From Ophiocordyceps camponoti-saundersi (nom. inval.) (Eukaryota > Ascomycota > Sordariomycetes > Hypocreales > Ophiocordycipitaceae), in the NCBI GenBank assembly GCA_003339415.1, contig PDHQ01000032.1, forward strand, positions 140,036 to 204,035: a stretch of 64,000 nt of DNA, in the 5' to 3' direction. Below the pieces are notes generated by a model. The model searched no databases, had not been told where the DNA came from, and saw only the letters and a list, made by a program, of their open reading frames with translations. Numbering within the stretch: position 1 is the stretch's first letter; each line of letters opens with the position of its first letter. The position numbers and the translations under genes were made by a program. Below are positions 23,258-34,462 of this stretch, in pieces.

Positions 23258-23665
23258 TCACCGAGCGAATTTGGCTCGCGGGCAACAGCAAGACTTGAAA
23301 GAGGCGTTTGTCCTGCTTCGGGTACAAGCTGGATACCTAGAGAACATACATACTAGATGAGTAAGTTTCCGATATGGAGGATCCCGTCTTCGGAGCCCTA
23401 CCTGAGCAGTACGGCAGTACCTGATGTGAACGGACGGATCTCTTGGAGGAGCGAAGTGAGGGCTTGAAGCTGATGGTGGTTGAGGAAGAGCCGCAGCCTC
23501 GTCTTTATAGGCGCGAGCCTCCCTGCGAGCGCGGCCCATCATCGTCAGCCTGTACCCGGCCATAGCTTTGATGTACCCCTTGGCTGCATCTATGGGAACT
23601 CGATACATTGAGCTAGGGGTTTCGGTACTTTCGATCAACCATAGGTCAGCTCCGGGAGGCTCCAC
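23258..23665 (-). CDS. Possible small hypothetical protein, intron structure unknown
   Basis: This frame opens with MEPPGADLWLIESTETPSSM and a well-behaved stretch, MYRVPIDAAKGYIKAMAGYR, with Lys/Arg/Ala-rich helices after it. The 3' half turns into Arg/Cys/Ser-rich text that looks non-coding, so the reading frame is probably broken by an intron after about residue 85. No family was recognised. It lies between the divergent elongin A and TFIIF beta genes. It could equally be a chance open frame. Confidence 0.3.
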   Translation of the reverse strand: MEPPGADLWLIESTETPSSMYRVPIDAAKGYIKAMAGYRLTMMGRARREARAYKDEAAALPQPPSASSPHFAPPRDPSVHIRYCRTAQVGLRRRDPPYRKLTHLVCMFSRYPACTRSRTNASFKSCCCPRAKFAR

Positions 23666-24019
23666 GGCTCCATTCTACTCCGTAGTATATGCTTATCGTT
23701 GCTCGTACGGCGTGGGGGGTGAAGTGCGATAGGCGGGTACGGAGCTGTGGCGCCGAGAAATAATCCGAGCTGTTGGTGGGGAAAAAAATGGTTGGCTGGC
23801 CAAGCCTCAGCCGTCATTCTGTCTGCCTCCTTTGTAGCATCATCTCTCTCTCCCTCTCTCTCCCTCTCGCACACACACACACTCTCTCATACAGAAACAC
23901 ACACATACAAACATACCTACATCCTTATCATTCTGTCTCATATCTCTACCTCTCCCGAAAACCGACCCCTCCGTCACCGATACAACGCGCACAAACCTCC
24001 ACGCGTGCCGCCAGCAGCC
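23666..24019. other. Promoter/leader region of TFIIF beta gene
   Basis: Short intergenic stretch with CT repeats (23845-23870) and a CA run (23871-23882). This is probable 5' UTR for the downstream gene; no further feature seen. Confidence 0.4.
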
Positions 24020-25279
24020 ATGGCGGACGCGGCGTCTTTCGTCAAGCCCGAGCCGGAGGAGGAGGAGAAGCCAACGATGCCGCTGGTAGACGACGACATG
24101 GACGAGGACGCGGGCGACCTCGAGTACTACGACAAGACGGTCAATAATCGCCAGTTTGAGACGCTCTATCTCGCACGCGTGCCGCGGTACATGTGGGACG
24201 CTTGGCTGAAGATAGCGGACCGGTTGGGCGACGACGACGAGATACAGATTGGCACCTTGCGTACTTGGAACCAGTCCGAGGTCGACGCCGACGGAGTCAA
24301 GCACGACGTCACCAAGCTGCGCATGCTTCTCGACGCCAACTGCGCCGAACACCAGCCGCTGCCTAGAGAGTACGAGCTCGACATTCTCGAACGCGAGGTG
24401 CAGAACCACTTCATCTTTAGCGAGGAACATCTACCGAGCTACAAGGCGCGGAACAAGGCCCGAACCGAGGCTGCCAATGCCGGCATCCCCGCCTCCCTGC
24501 TGCGGCAACGCGCTCAAGCCAACAGCCAGGAAAATGGGCCGCAGCGGCATTCTTACGACCGCCGGAATCGGTTTCAGCCTTACTTTCGCAAGGCCATCCC
24601 AAGTCAGTTCTCTCTCCCTCTTTCTCTTCTCTGCGATCCCAAATGAGCTGACGGGAGCCGCACACACACATACAGAAAGAACAAAGTTGTTCGGCAAGAT
24701 TCACTATGACATACGCGTCGAACCGCGCAGCGTGCGCGACGAAGAGCGCGTCCTCGCGCAGAAGCTGTTGGACGCCGAGCTGTCCAAGTCCAAGTTACAG
24801 ATTATTAGCCGCAATAGCGCATCGTCCATCATGAACCCGGGCACCGCCAACGCGGCCCAGTGGGGAGGCAACTTCATCGTATGTCGGCCCGGGGAAGCTG
24901 CTTTCGACTCCGTCTTTGCTGACTTGTTTAGAAAAACGCGGCGCAACAAGCCAAACCCAAGAAGGGCGAAATGTTCAAGGCAGCTCGAATTCCCAAGAAT
25001 CAACTTTTGGATCTCATCTTCGACTGCTTCCGCCATTATCAATACTGGTCTATGAAGGCTCTCCGGCAGAAGCTTCAGCAGCCCGACTCATATCTGCGGC
25101 AGGTGCTGGAGGAGGTGGCCGTGCTGCACAAGAGCGGCCGATTCGCCAACCACTACGGGCTCAGCGACGCCTACAAGGACAAGGCGGGAGACGACGCCAA
25201 GGAGGAGGCGGCCGACGATGGCGGTGACGGCGACGACGACGACGACGAGGAGGAGCTCGAAGATGTGCTACCGGCATAA
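24020..25279 (+). CDS. tfg2: Transcription initiation factor IIF subunit beta (RAP30/Tfg2)
   Basis: Predicted exons are 24020-24602, 24676-24878 and 24932-25279 (377 residues). Near the N-terminus, TLYLARVPRYMWDAWLKIAD matches the dimerisation domain that pairs with TFIIF alpha. KLFGKIHYDIRVEP lies in the middle. The C-terminal winged helix is ARIPKNQLLDLIFDCFRHYQ to YLRQVLEEVAVLHKSGRFANHYGL, the DNA-binding part. TFIIF escorts Pol II to promoters and suppresses non-specific binding. The ends are strongly acidic (EPEEEEKP at the start and a long Asp/Glu tail). The second intron is only 53 bp. Confidence 0.95.
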
Positions 25280-25683
25280 GAATCCATTGTGAGGCAGATC
25301 TGGGTTTTTAGAGCACGATGGCGACGGCTTTGATTGTCGCGCCTGGGATTCATGTAGATACCTATGGAGGCATGCACGCATGCATGGACGGATGGTTTTT
25401 AAGCGTTGAAGATGGAAGTTAGACGGGCGTTTCTCTGGAAGGATTCATATATTCATACGCATCCATACGTTGGAACATTCATAGGTCATACATGGAAACA
25501 TGCCTGTGCACAACACCAGACTGCGGTCGATATCAAAGGGTTCACGTGTGTCGAGACAATGCATGTGTGTATGTATGACGTATGTGTATATCCGGTATCC
25601 GTATGTAGGAGAGGTAGGTATGCAAGTATACGAATCTGCAGTGGGGAAGGTGAGTCCCAGTTGAAAATTCCCTTTCCAACACA
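25280..25683. other. Intergenic region
   Basis: Short gap with ATGT/GCAT-type simple repeats and no recognisable gene. Confidence 0.5.
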
Positions 25684-26619
25684 ATGCATCTGATCTTCGA
25701 CTTTGACGGCACCATCACGGTCCAGGACACGATTGGCGAGCTCGCGGCGTCGGCCGTGGCCTGGCAGCAGCAGCGGCTAGGGTGCAACCTGCAGGGCGCC
25801 TGGGACGAGGCGGTGCGGGCCTACGGTAGCGACTTGGCGGCGGCGGCTGAAAAGACGCACGGGTCGGAGCGAAGGACGGTAGAAGACGAGATACGATTCC
25901 TGGCCGAGACACGGGCGGTGGAAGAAGCGTCCCTGGAACGGGTCGAACGCACAGGCATCTTCGCCGGGCTGGGACTCAGGGACCTGTTCCAGATGGGCGC
26001 CTCGGCCGTCAGGGAGGGACGGGTCAAGATCCGGGCCGGCTTCGGCGCCTTGACGGAGCTGGCTGCGAGGCGAGGCTGGCGCACCTCTGTCCTCTCGGCG
26101 CATTGGTCCCGTGCTTTTGTCGAGGGCGCCTTGTCTGGTACGGGCTTTCGGGGACGGGTTACGGCTAACGAGGTGGGGGGTGGGGAGGGGAGGGTGGAGG
26201 GGGGGATCACGACTTCGGGGGATAAGCTGGCGGCCTTGAGGCGGATTGTTAACGGTGGTGGTGGTAATAGTAGTAGTAGTAGTAGTAGTTCTTCTTCTAC
26301 GGATACTGCTGCTGCTGCTGCTACAGCCGCGCCGACGACAGTCTACTTTGGCGATTCGATGACGGACTTTGAGTGTCTGATCAAGGAGGCGGGCGGAGCG
26401 GATTACGGGGTGGTCATGGTTCGGGACGATGATTCGTCCGTGTTGGTAAGGGTTCTTGATCGTCTTGGCTTTGTCGTTCCGGCTGTGGGCGAGATGAAGA
26501 AGGGGGGACTGGGAGAAGGGGGGGAGCGGATCGGGTGGGCGAGAAGCTTTGATGAGGTTATCTTGACGATTGGAGGGGGAGGGAAATTTTCCTTGGGGAA
26601 AGGAGGAGAGGTGAGATGA
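25684..26619 (+). CDS. HAD-superfamily phosphatase (phosphoserine-phosphatase-like)
   Basis: Single exon, 311 residues. Motif I of the haloacid dehalogenase fold is at the extreme N-terminus: MHLIFDFDGTITVQDTI, with Asp6 and Asp8 as nucleophile and acid/base. SVLSAHWS corresponds to motif II (Ser), the Lys of GDKLAAL to motif III, and VYFGDSMTDFECL to motif IV. The cap insertion between motifs I and II suits small phosphometabolites. Related fungal proteins are annotated as phosphoserine-phosphatase-like or CTO1-like; the substrate here is unknown. A run of 10 Ser followed by an Ala tract (about residues 196-220), encoded by AGT/TCT and GCT repeats, lies between motifs III and IV and looks like microsatellite expansion. 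Confidence 0.85.
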   Translation: MHLIFDFDGTITVQDTIGELAASAVAWQQQRLGCNLQGAWDEAVRAYGSDLAAAAEKTHGSERRTVEDEIRFLAETRAVEEASLERVERTGIFAGLGLRDLFQMGASAVREGRVKIRAGFGALTELAARRGWRTSVLSAHWSRAFVEGALSGTGFRGRVTANEVGGGEGRVEGGITTSGDKLAALRRIVNGGGGNSSSSSSSSSSTDTAAAAATAAPTTVYFGDSMTDFECLIKEAGGADYGVVMVRDDDSSVLVRVLDRLGFVVPAVGEMKKGGLGEGGERIGWARSFDEVILTIGGGGKFSLGKGGEVR

Positions 26620-27696
26620 GATGAGATGAGATGAGATGAGATTTGTCTGTATGCACGGATTTGTATGTGCGTGTGTGTGTTTTGTTGCTCAAACGAAACC
26701 CTTCTTCCCCCTTTGAAACCCCCCCCCCCCTCATCTGCACATACATGTGTATGTAGGTTCATGTATGTGTGTTGTATGTGCATGTTAGGCGAGAGAGATG
26801 ATGATGATGATGATGAAGATGAAGATTGTTTCCGAATATGGGAATGAGATGAGCAAGGCCGCAGACAGACCAGACCAGACCAAGGCCAGGCCAGGCCAGG
26901 CCAGGCTAGAGCCAGGGGGTGGGTGAGGTGAGTTGAGTTGAGTTGAGTGGGTGGTGGTGCACGTTTGGCTGAGCTTTGACGAATGTTTAAAGTAGGGCGC
27001 CACTTAATCAAGGCGCGCCGCCACAGAAGAGAGTGAGAGACAGTGAGAGAGAGACAGAGAGAGGGACAGAGACGGAGACGGACAGAAATGATACGACTAT
27101 GCGTGCATCCATGCGCTCATCAATACATACATACATACATATGTACAACCTATCAATGCACACTCTCCTTATACGGATACATGATAACAAATACCTACCG
27201 AATATGCACATGCAATTCGAGGTTTATAGTGCGGATCCCCTCCGTATGGACAGTCCAGTTTACGGCGCGTTCCAGTCCCCTGTCTCCTCCCCTCCCCTCC
27301 CCGTCCCGGCTCTTCTTTTCATGCACCCACGCTCACACACACACACGCCATATCTCTCTCTCTCTCTCTCCCCTCCCTCCCTCCCTCCCTCCCGAGTCTC
27401 CTCATCGCAAAAGCTACTAAGAAAAGACATAGAGTCGTCATTCGTTTGCACGCAAGGTCTTTCTTTCTCTCTCGCTATTTGTTTCCAACCCTCGTCACTC
27501 TTTTCCAAAACTTGATTTTTTTTTTATTACTTGTCATTCTCTCTCATTCTCTCTCTCTCTCTCTCTCTCCCTCTCTCCGCTATCTCGCATAAGGGAAAAC
27601 GCTCTCTCTTTCCTTTCACAACAAGAAGCGCATCCTTGCCCTGCCTTCCCCCCAAAACCCCAAACAACTTCACAAAACAAAAGGATTTCCTCCCAC
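26620..27696. other. Microsatellite-rich intergenic region
   Basis: Repeats include GATGA/TGAGA pentamers (26608-26640), GATGAT (26797-26825), CAGAC and GGCCA repeats (26864-26905), TTGAG (26930-26946), CATA (27124-27140), CT runs (27353-27395, 27540-27570) and a T run. No gene was seen. The last ~150 bases are a probable pyrimidine-rich leader. Confidence 0.55.
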
Positions 27697-28128
27697 ATGT
27701 GCACTTATGCGAGGACCGTCTTCCAATGTCAACACCAGGCCTGGGGCCGCCTCCTGAAGCTATGCCGCGTCGCGGAAGAACAACAGGCCGGATCGCTACC
27801 CGGTTCATGCGCCCTGAGGATGCCTCACGGCCTGCACTCGCGCAGGGTACCGAGGCAGTGCGACAAGTGCAGCGACCTGGATCGGAAACGGAGCCTGCTG
27901 AGGGCCAAGCTGGACGAGTGTCACGAGCTCTGTCGGCGGCACTCGACCGACGTCGACCTTTTTGGGACCGATGGCGACGTCGTTGTCGTCGCTGCCTACA
28001 AGGAGAATAGGAGGTTGAGGGATAGCGGTGGCGATTATGGCGTCAGGAGGAGGAGTACCATGGGTGGGAGTGGGTTGGGGCTTGGGTTGGATCAGACGCC
28101 CTCGGCTGATGTGAGGCTTTTTGGGTGA
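27697..28128 (+). CDS. Small Cys/His-rich conserved fungal hypothetical protein
   Basis: Single exon, 143 residues. The N-terminal half has spaced metal-ligand-like residues: MCTYARTVFQCQH, then LCRVAE, SCALRMPHGLHSRRVPRQCDKC, and a charged helix with HELC. The CDKC pair and its surrounding Cys/His residues suggest a small zinc-binding module. The C-terminal third is Gly-rich and probably disordered. I recognise the general type (short proteins in Sordariomycetes opening with MCTY...FxCxH) but know no function. The start is supported by the pyrimidine-rich leader upstream. Confidence 0.65.
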   Translation: MCTYARTVFQCQHQAWGRLLKLCRVAEEQQAGSLPGSCALRMPHGLHSRRVPRQCDKCSDLDRKRSLLRAKLDECHELCRRHSTDVDLFGTDGDVVVVAAYKENRRLRDSGGDYGVRRRSTMGGSGLGLGLDQTPSADVRLFG

Positions 28129-31100
28129 TGCCTTTTTTTTTCTTTCTTCTTCTTCTCTTTCTGGCTCGTTCATTCTGATGGGATGTGACTTGTTATGATG
28201 ACACTTTTTTCTTTTACATACATACATTATTACGTGCATACATACATACATAGGTAGGTATGCAGGTGTAGGATATATGTAGATGTTGACGATGTTGAAA
28301 TGATGAGATGGTTGAATCTGATGCAATGCGAATATGTATGTAAACAGTCATATCGATATCTATCAGCATTCAACATCAACATCAACATCAACAAAGAACC
28401 CACTGCTGGTTGCCGAGGAAAGAAAGTAAAGCTTAAAAGAAGAGGCAAAATTTAAAATACAATGCGCAAATATTGTGTACATACATACATATCCGTACAT
28501 ACCTGGTACTGAGAAGAAGAAGAAGAAGAATAAGAAGAAGAAGAAGACAAACGGCGATGCTATCCCGTACACACATACATACATAATTGCACACACGTCC
28601 GGAGTATTCGCGGCCCACTGGAATGGAATGCACGTTTCAAGTTGAGACCTAAGGGAATTCTTCGACGGCCCGGCGGGATCTAAACCATGGGTTGCGATTT
28701 CGCTGCCCTTGTCTCGGGAGATGATGATGATGATGATGATGTATGACGAACGGAGACGGACCGGACGTGCGTGTGTGTGTGTGTGTGGTATTAGGTAGGT
28801 ACGGATACTTACATGCATAACCGTACATACCTACATACACACACGACCACGTCAGATGGCGTATATACTAGGTAGGTAGGTAGCATGAGAGAAGGAGGGA
28901 AAAAGGAAAGAAAGGATATAACTATCCGTACTATATTAAATACTACCTTAATTCCTCATTCATCGTCACGCGTCACCTGTCCCGTGGTTACGGAGTCGCC
29001 GCCGCCGCCGCCGTCCGAGAGGATCTCCGCACAGATGCCGACGGCGTTTAGTTCAATTCCCGGCTCGCAGACTCGCGGACATTACACACAAGCGCACAAG
29101 CCTTCTTCGGTTCCTACTATTGGCGCCTTGCTTGAGCTCCGAGACAACTTCAGTGGTGACGATTGTCTTTCTTCCATGTCTTAATCGTTATAATATCTCG
29201 TAGCTGATAGGCTGATGGCGCAAGGTTTCAAAGGTATCTGGGACTTGTTTGTTTACCGATGGCGGCTGCGGGTGGAGGGGTTCCGGCTACTTGGGTCCCC
29301 CCCTCTCTCATTTGGTTTGGGGAACGAAGGCGGGAGGCGCTGATGGAATACTACTACGCGTAGATGCATATTCTGCAGAAGCCCTGATACTTGCATGTCT
29401 GTTTCTGATACGTGCATACATATGCTTGTATGCACATGCCTGCTGCACACTACACACATGCTGCACCTCTTAAGAGTCTTACAATCATCATCGTCGCACA
29501 AAGCTGACACCGAGTCCTACTTACACCACCACTCGGAGAGTCACAGACTCACAGTAATAGGAAAGCAGCACAACAAACAAGCATTTTCATCACGCGCCCG
29601 CCCAACACCCACCACCACCACCATCTACCACCTATGACGAAATGCGCCCCCCCCCTTCCCCGCTGACAGCAGGCGCCGGCCGAAAAGGGACACAAGGAAA
29701 AGCTTCCTTCGCAACGGCGCCTCTCGCCTTACCTGCTCGGGATGCAAGCCGGGCTGGAGACCCAAGACACGCCATGCCTCTCCTGGTACGCGTGCATAGT
29801 ATTTGTAGAACCGGTAAAGTAGCAGCTGAAGGATTTCGAATCGTCTTCGCGAGGGGGGCCTGGGTCTTTTTTTTTTTTTGGCCCCTAAGTCCTCTCTCTC
29901 TCTCGGCTGCTGTCCGGCGAACATGCGCGTCAAACTTGTCATCACCCTGTCCCAGACATCGTTGCACCTTGGCAGAGACAACGCAGGGGAGGGAGGGGGG
30001 GGGGGTTTTCTAATGCCTTATTTTGTCTCGTTGGATTTGTGCCCGACGCCAAGGAATTTCTTCAGGTATCTTTCTAAGTGTCCATCGTCGTCGACGCTCG
30101 ACTGGGAACCAAGGACAGAGGGAGAGAGAAGACAGGAGAGAGAGTGTGGAGGAAAGTGAGGGTCCCCCCGGCATCAGCCGGCATCCATATCGCAACGTCA
30201 TTCAACCGTCAACGCCGGGTCCGGGCCCTCCAAAACCCGCCAAGGCCCGACCCCAGCTTGGCCCTAACGCCTTTCACACACTCCCCCCTCCCCTTTCACC
30301 CTCCTCCTCTTCTTCTCCCCAGATAACGAGGTAAAAAAAGGGAAAAAAAAGAGGGGCCTGGCGAGATGACGCGCCACCAAGGAGAAAAAAAAAGGAGAGA
30401 GATTCTTTCCCTTGCTGCTTGTGCTGACGCGACTTTCAATTAAACATACATGCCTTGCCCCGTCCCTACCTACTACATACATACATACAACACACACACA
30501 CACACACTGTGGCATCAACTTTCTCTCTTGACGCGCCCCCTTTTTTAATCCAGCTTAGCCCTCGGCAATCTCGCGGCCCTTTTATTTCTTTCCTCTTGGC
30601 GCCCCGACGAATGGCGACGCGTACTGTGCATGCATAGCATGTATGTATGTAAGTGCGGCAGTATGTACGGACTATGTATCCGTACGTACGTAGGGACCCG
30701 GCCTCCTGCACACACGGTTCCTACTCTAGCGCTCGCCTATCACGCGCACAGTATGACAGTTTCGTGCGCCGTCGCATTCGCAACGACATTCATTAAATTT
30801 ACCTGCTAAGGCAACATATAGGTACATACATACAGTACATACATACATGCATGCGCACTTCACATATACATACCCGCCACGCCCTGAGACCCAACCAACT
30901 GACTTTCTCGGGTAGGAGGGGACGTGCGCGCGCTGTCGTCGAACTGCCAGACCCAGAGATTTGAGGAGAGGAGAGAAGAGGGGAGAGGGGGTGGGGCCTG
31001 GGCTGCCTAGACTGGAGATCAGGGTGGTGCTCCGGTTTCCGAAGCTCGCTGTGGTGCCCACTAACTGGAGGCGCCGCCCACTGTAGTGGCCCACTCACTG

Positions 31101-31450
31101 GAGTGAGCCGGCTGGAGTGCCCGCTGAATAAGAAGAAAAAAGGGGGGGTGGGTGACTGTGGGGGTGCGCTACTGTTGCGCTGTACCTTGGGGCCGCTGTC
31201 CTGCCCGCTGCACCGAGCGCTACACCCGCCCGCCCCCACGGGACTCAAGGGCCGCATCCCCCGTGGCCAAGTGGCGCTCACTCACCCCCCCCCCCCCCCC
31301 CCCCCCCCCAAACAACAAAAAAAAAAACAAAAAAAAAAAAAAAAAAAACCACCCCCCCCCCCCCCCCCCCCCCCCCCCCACCCCACCNNNNNNNNNNCGC
31401 TACCCCCGCCCCCGCCCGGGGCACGCCGGGGCCCCCCCCCCGGGGGCCAA

Positions 31451-31488
<38 letters not shown>

Positions 31489-31582
31489 GAGAGAGAGAGA
31501 GAGAGAGAGAGAGCAGGCCCAGACCCATTCCTCAGCCGCCCGCCCAACCGACACCCACCTAACCTCACCGCTCAGTTATTAC
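28129..31582. other. 3.4-kb intergenic region with sequence gap
   Basis: No conserved coding sequence was identified. The region holds GAAGAA (28510-28548), GATGAT (28720-28740), GTAG, CATA and GT/CA repeats, a poly-G tract near 29992-30003, and at 31283-31484 nearly uninterrupted poly-C and poly-A broken by the N gap. At 31065-31125 several short hairpins are visible (CCACTGTAGTGG; CTCACTGGAGTGAG). The (GA)n run at 31490-31513 leads into the leader of the transporter gene. Confidence 0.55.
31388..31397. other. Assembly gap (10 N) inside poly-C
   Basis: Ten undetermined bases sit between long C, A and G homopolymers. The size is probably nominal and the flanking homopolymers are unreliable. 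Confidence 0.98.
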
Positions 31583-33594
31583 ATGACCCCCGTCATGCCC
31601 ACCTCCAACTCAGCTTCAGCCTGTCCATCCTCGCCTCTTGCTTCGCCCAATTCAGCATCCGTCTTGGCGCCAGCCAGCCTCACTCGCTTCCCGACCCTAT
31701 CCGACGAACCATCACCGCCGCATGCCGCCTCGTCGTCGTCGTCTTCCTCTTCCCACCATCACCATCACCGCCGTCAACTCGGCGGCGAAGACGAGATAGA
31801 GATGGAGCCCGTCGTCGGCCATCGTCGGCGGAAAAGCAGCCTCATACATCCCGTCGCCGGCCATCGCGCCCGCCCTTCCATCAACATACCACAAGATTCC
31901 GACGATCATTCCCATTCTTTACTTCGCTCTGCCGACACTGCAAAGGCCGATTCCGCTACCGATAGCTCGGGCGACGACGACGATGACGATGACGATGACG
32001 ATCATGCCGACGAGGAGATGGGCTTGTCTAGTAAGGACAATCGCCGCAGACGGAGGTCGCGTCGGAGGAATATGCGCCTCGACAATCGCATCGCCCGCGA
32101 AAAGGTCTTGTCTACCGACGAGCTGAGAGAAGCGGATCACGATGTCTTTAGGCGGCTGGTCGTGAATGGCATCTTCATCTTGCTGTGGTACACATTCTCC
32201 TTGTCCATATCTCTTGTACGTACACGTCTATCTTTCTCTCCTCCCCCCTGTTTACTCTCCCCCCCTTTCAAGGAGCCTGCCACTGACAAGGTCCACCACT
32301 CACGCAGTACAACAAATGGATGTTCGATCGCGATCGCCTCAACTTCGCATTCCCGCTCTTCAGCACTTCCATGCACATGCTCGTGCAGTTCCTCCTCGCC
32401 GGCCTCGTTCTCTACTTCGTGCCCTCGTTGAGACCGCAACAAATGCACAACTCGGACGGTGGCAGGTCGCGCCACGAGACGGAGCCCACCAACTCCGTCA
32501 TGTCCAAGATGTTCTACCTGACGCGCATCGGGCCTTGCGGTGCCGCGACGGGGCTTGACATTGGCCTGGGCAACGCCTCGCTAAAGTTCATCAGCCTCAC
32601 CTTTTACAGTCAGTTCCGCCTCCTCTCTCTCTCTCTCTCTCCCCCATCTCTCTCTCTCATATCTCTCCCATCTCTCCCATCTGATTCTCCTGCTGACTTC
32701 TCTCTCCTTTTAGCCATGTGCAAATCGTCCTCTTTGGCATTTGTCCTACTCTTCGCATTTCTCTTCCGTCTCGAAACGCCGACTTGGCGCCTCGTGGCCA
32801 TCATCGCCATCATGACCATGGGCGTCATCCTCATGGTCTTTGGCGAGGTCCAGTTCAAGCTCGGCGGCTTCGTCCTCGTCATCTCCGCCGCCTTCTTCTC
32901 CGGCTTCCGCTGGGGTCTCACCCAGATCCTCCTGCTGCGCAACCCCGCCACGTCGAACCCGTTCTCCAGCATCTTCTTCCTCTCCCCCGTCATGTTCGTC
33001 ACCCTGCTCTTCCTCGCCATCCCCGTCGAGGGCTTCGGCCCCCTCTGGGAGGGGCTCAAGACGCTCAGCGCCGAATGGGGCGTCGTCATGACCCCCCTCT
33101 TCCTCCTCTTCCCCGGCTGCATCGCCTTCCTCATGACGGCTTCCGAGTTCGCCCTGCTGCAGCGCACGTCGGTCGTCACCCTCTCCATCGCCGGCATCTT
33201 CAAGGAGGTCGTCACCATCTCGGCCGCCTCCGTCGTCTTCCAGGACCGCCTCACCGCCATCAACATCGTCGGCCTCCTCACCACCATGGCCGCCATCGTC
33301 GCCTACAACTACCTCAAGATCACAAAGATGCGCCAAGACGCGCAGGTCAACGCCCACGGCCGCCACGCCGAGTCCAGCCCCCTCTCGCCTTCCAGCGCCG
33401 CCGGCAGCGGGAGCGACCTCGACGCCGACGACGAGGCCGACGAGGCTGCCCGTCCGTTGCACGCGTCTCCCACGCCGACGCCCGCCTTGGGTCCCGCCCT
33501 GGTCACGTCGGACGGCGACATTCAGCCTAACCTGCTCCCTCCGAGGCGCCAATCTCCGGCCCGGGTAGAGGACAAACGGGATCGGGCGGAATGA
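31583..33594 (+). CDS. Triose-phosphate/nucleotide-sugar transporter family membrane protein (SLC35C2-like)
   Basis: Predicted exons are 31583-32215, 32308-32608 and 32714-33594 (604 residues). The first ~190 residues are a hydrophilic, disordered cytosolic tail with Ser, His and Asp runs and RRRRRSRRRN. About ten hydrophobic segments typical of the TPT/DMT fold follow. They begin with LVVNGIFILLWYTFSLSISL and YNKWMF, the hallmark motif of the family, then GLDIGLGNASLKFISLTFYT, GGFVLVISAAFFSGFRWGLT, and near the end LSIAGIFKEVVTISAASVVF. Family members exchange phosphorylated sugars or nucleotide sugars across Golgi or ER membranes. The closest named type is SLC35C2/yeast Ymd8 by motif resemblance; the substrate cannot be inferred. 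The C-terminal ~85 residues are Ser/Pro/Asp-rich. Confidence 0.88.
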
Positions 33595-34462
33595 TCCCCC
33601 CTCCTCCCCTCTTCTGAGATTGGGACGTCGTCTTTACATGAAGGTATCTGCAGAATCATTTTGACTTTAGGGTATTGCCACGGCTGGCCTGTTTTCCTTT
33701 TTTTTTATGCTCTCTTGTCGTTTCTACATGCGTCTTATCATTTAGCTATATGCATCGGCGTCGAGGTATCTGGAGTCGATTTTCGACCAAACGGAGGGAG
33801 GGAAACAAGAGATTCCCAATCCATGCATTTTATTCTTCTTTTTCTTTTCGGTTCAGGGGAAGGGGGAAAGGGCCTGTTCAAGATTGAGCGACGAAACTGA
33901 CGCCAGAGATCAGATGAACGAAATAGCCATGAGAGGATGAAAGAGGAGAAGGGGGCTACCTAGTTGGCGTGGGAGGTAGAGAGGGGGGCAAACGCAATAA
34001 ATACTCCAATGAGAAATGCTGCCCAGTCGGGGGTGTCGATGCCAGGAGTTCTTCGCGTATCTTGCAAGCTGGTGATGCTTGCCTTTCTCGGGCCTGTTTG
34101 GCTTGTCGAGAAGTTAATTGCGGTGCACAGAGGTTGAGAGTCCAGATGAAGCTTTGGGAGAGGGGTGAGGAGGTGTGAATAGGGGAAGAGGAGCGTGATG
34201 TGCAGGCGTGGCTATATCTCGCGCATGCGAACCCAGACAGAGACGACGCCGACCGTTGAACCGTGTCAAGCCCAAAAAGAACAGTAAAAACGAGGAAAAG
34301 AAAAGAAAGAGAAGCAAACCCGTAACATAAAACGCCATGACGATAGAAGAGAGATTGCGTCAAAAACCAAGCAAGGAGAGGGAATAGAAATAGGAAGGAG
34401 GGCAGAAGAAGAAGAAGAAAAACGAACAAATCACCCACCCAACAAACGCCATAGCAAAAGGC
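33595..34462. other. Convergent intergenic region
   Basis: Shared 3' flank of the transporter gene and the RNA-binding protein gene on the minus strand. A GAA run lies at 34407-34420. No gene seen. Confidence 0.5.

Noticed and set aside
32718..33530. His/Arg/Pro-rich and antisense Gly/Glu-rich long frames over the transporter exon 3
   Set aside because: Shadow frames produced by strongly GC-biased codons of the true membrane-protein frame.
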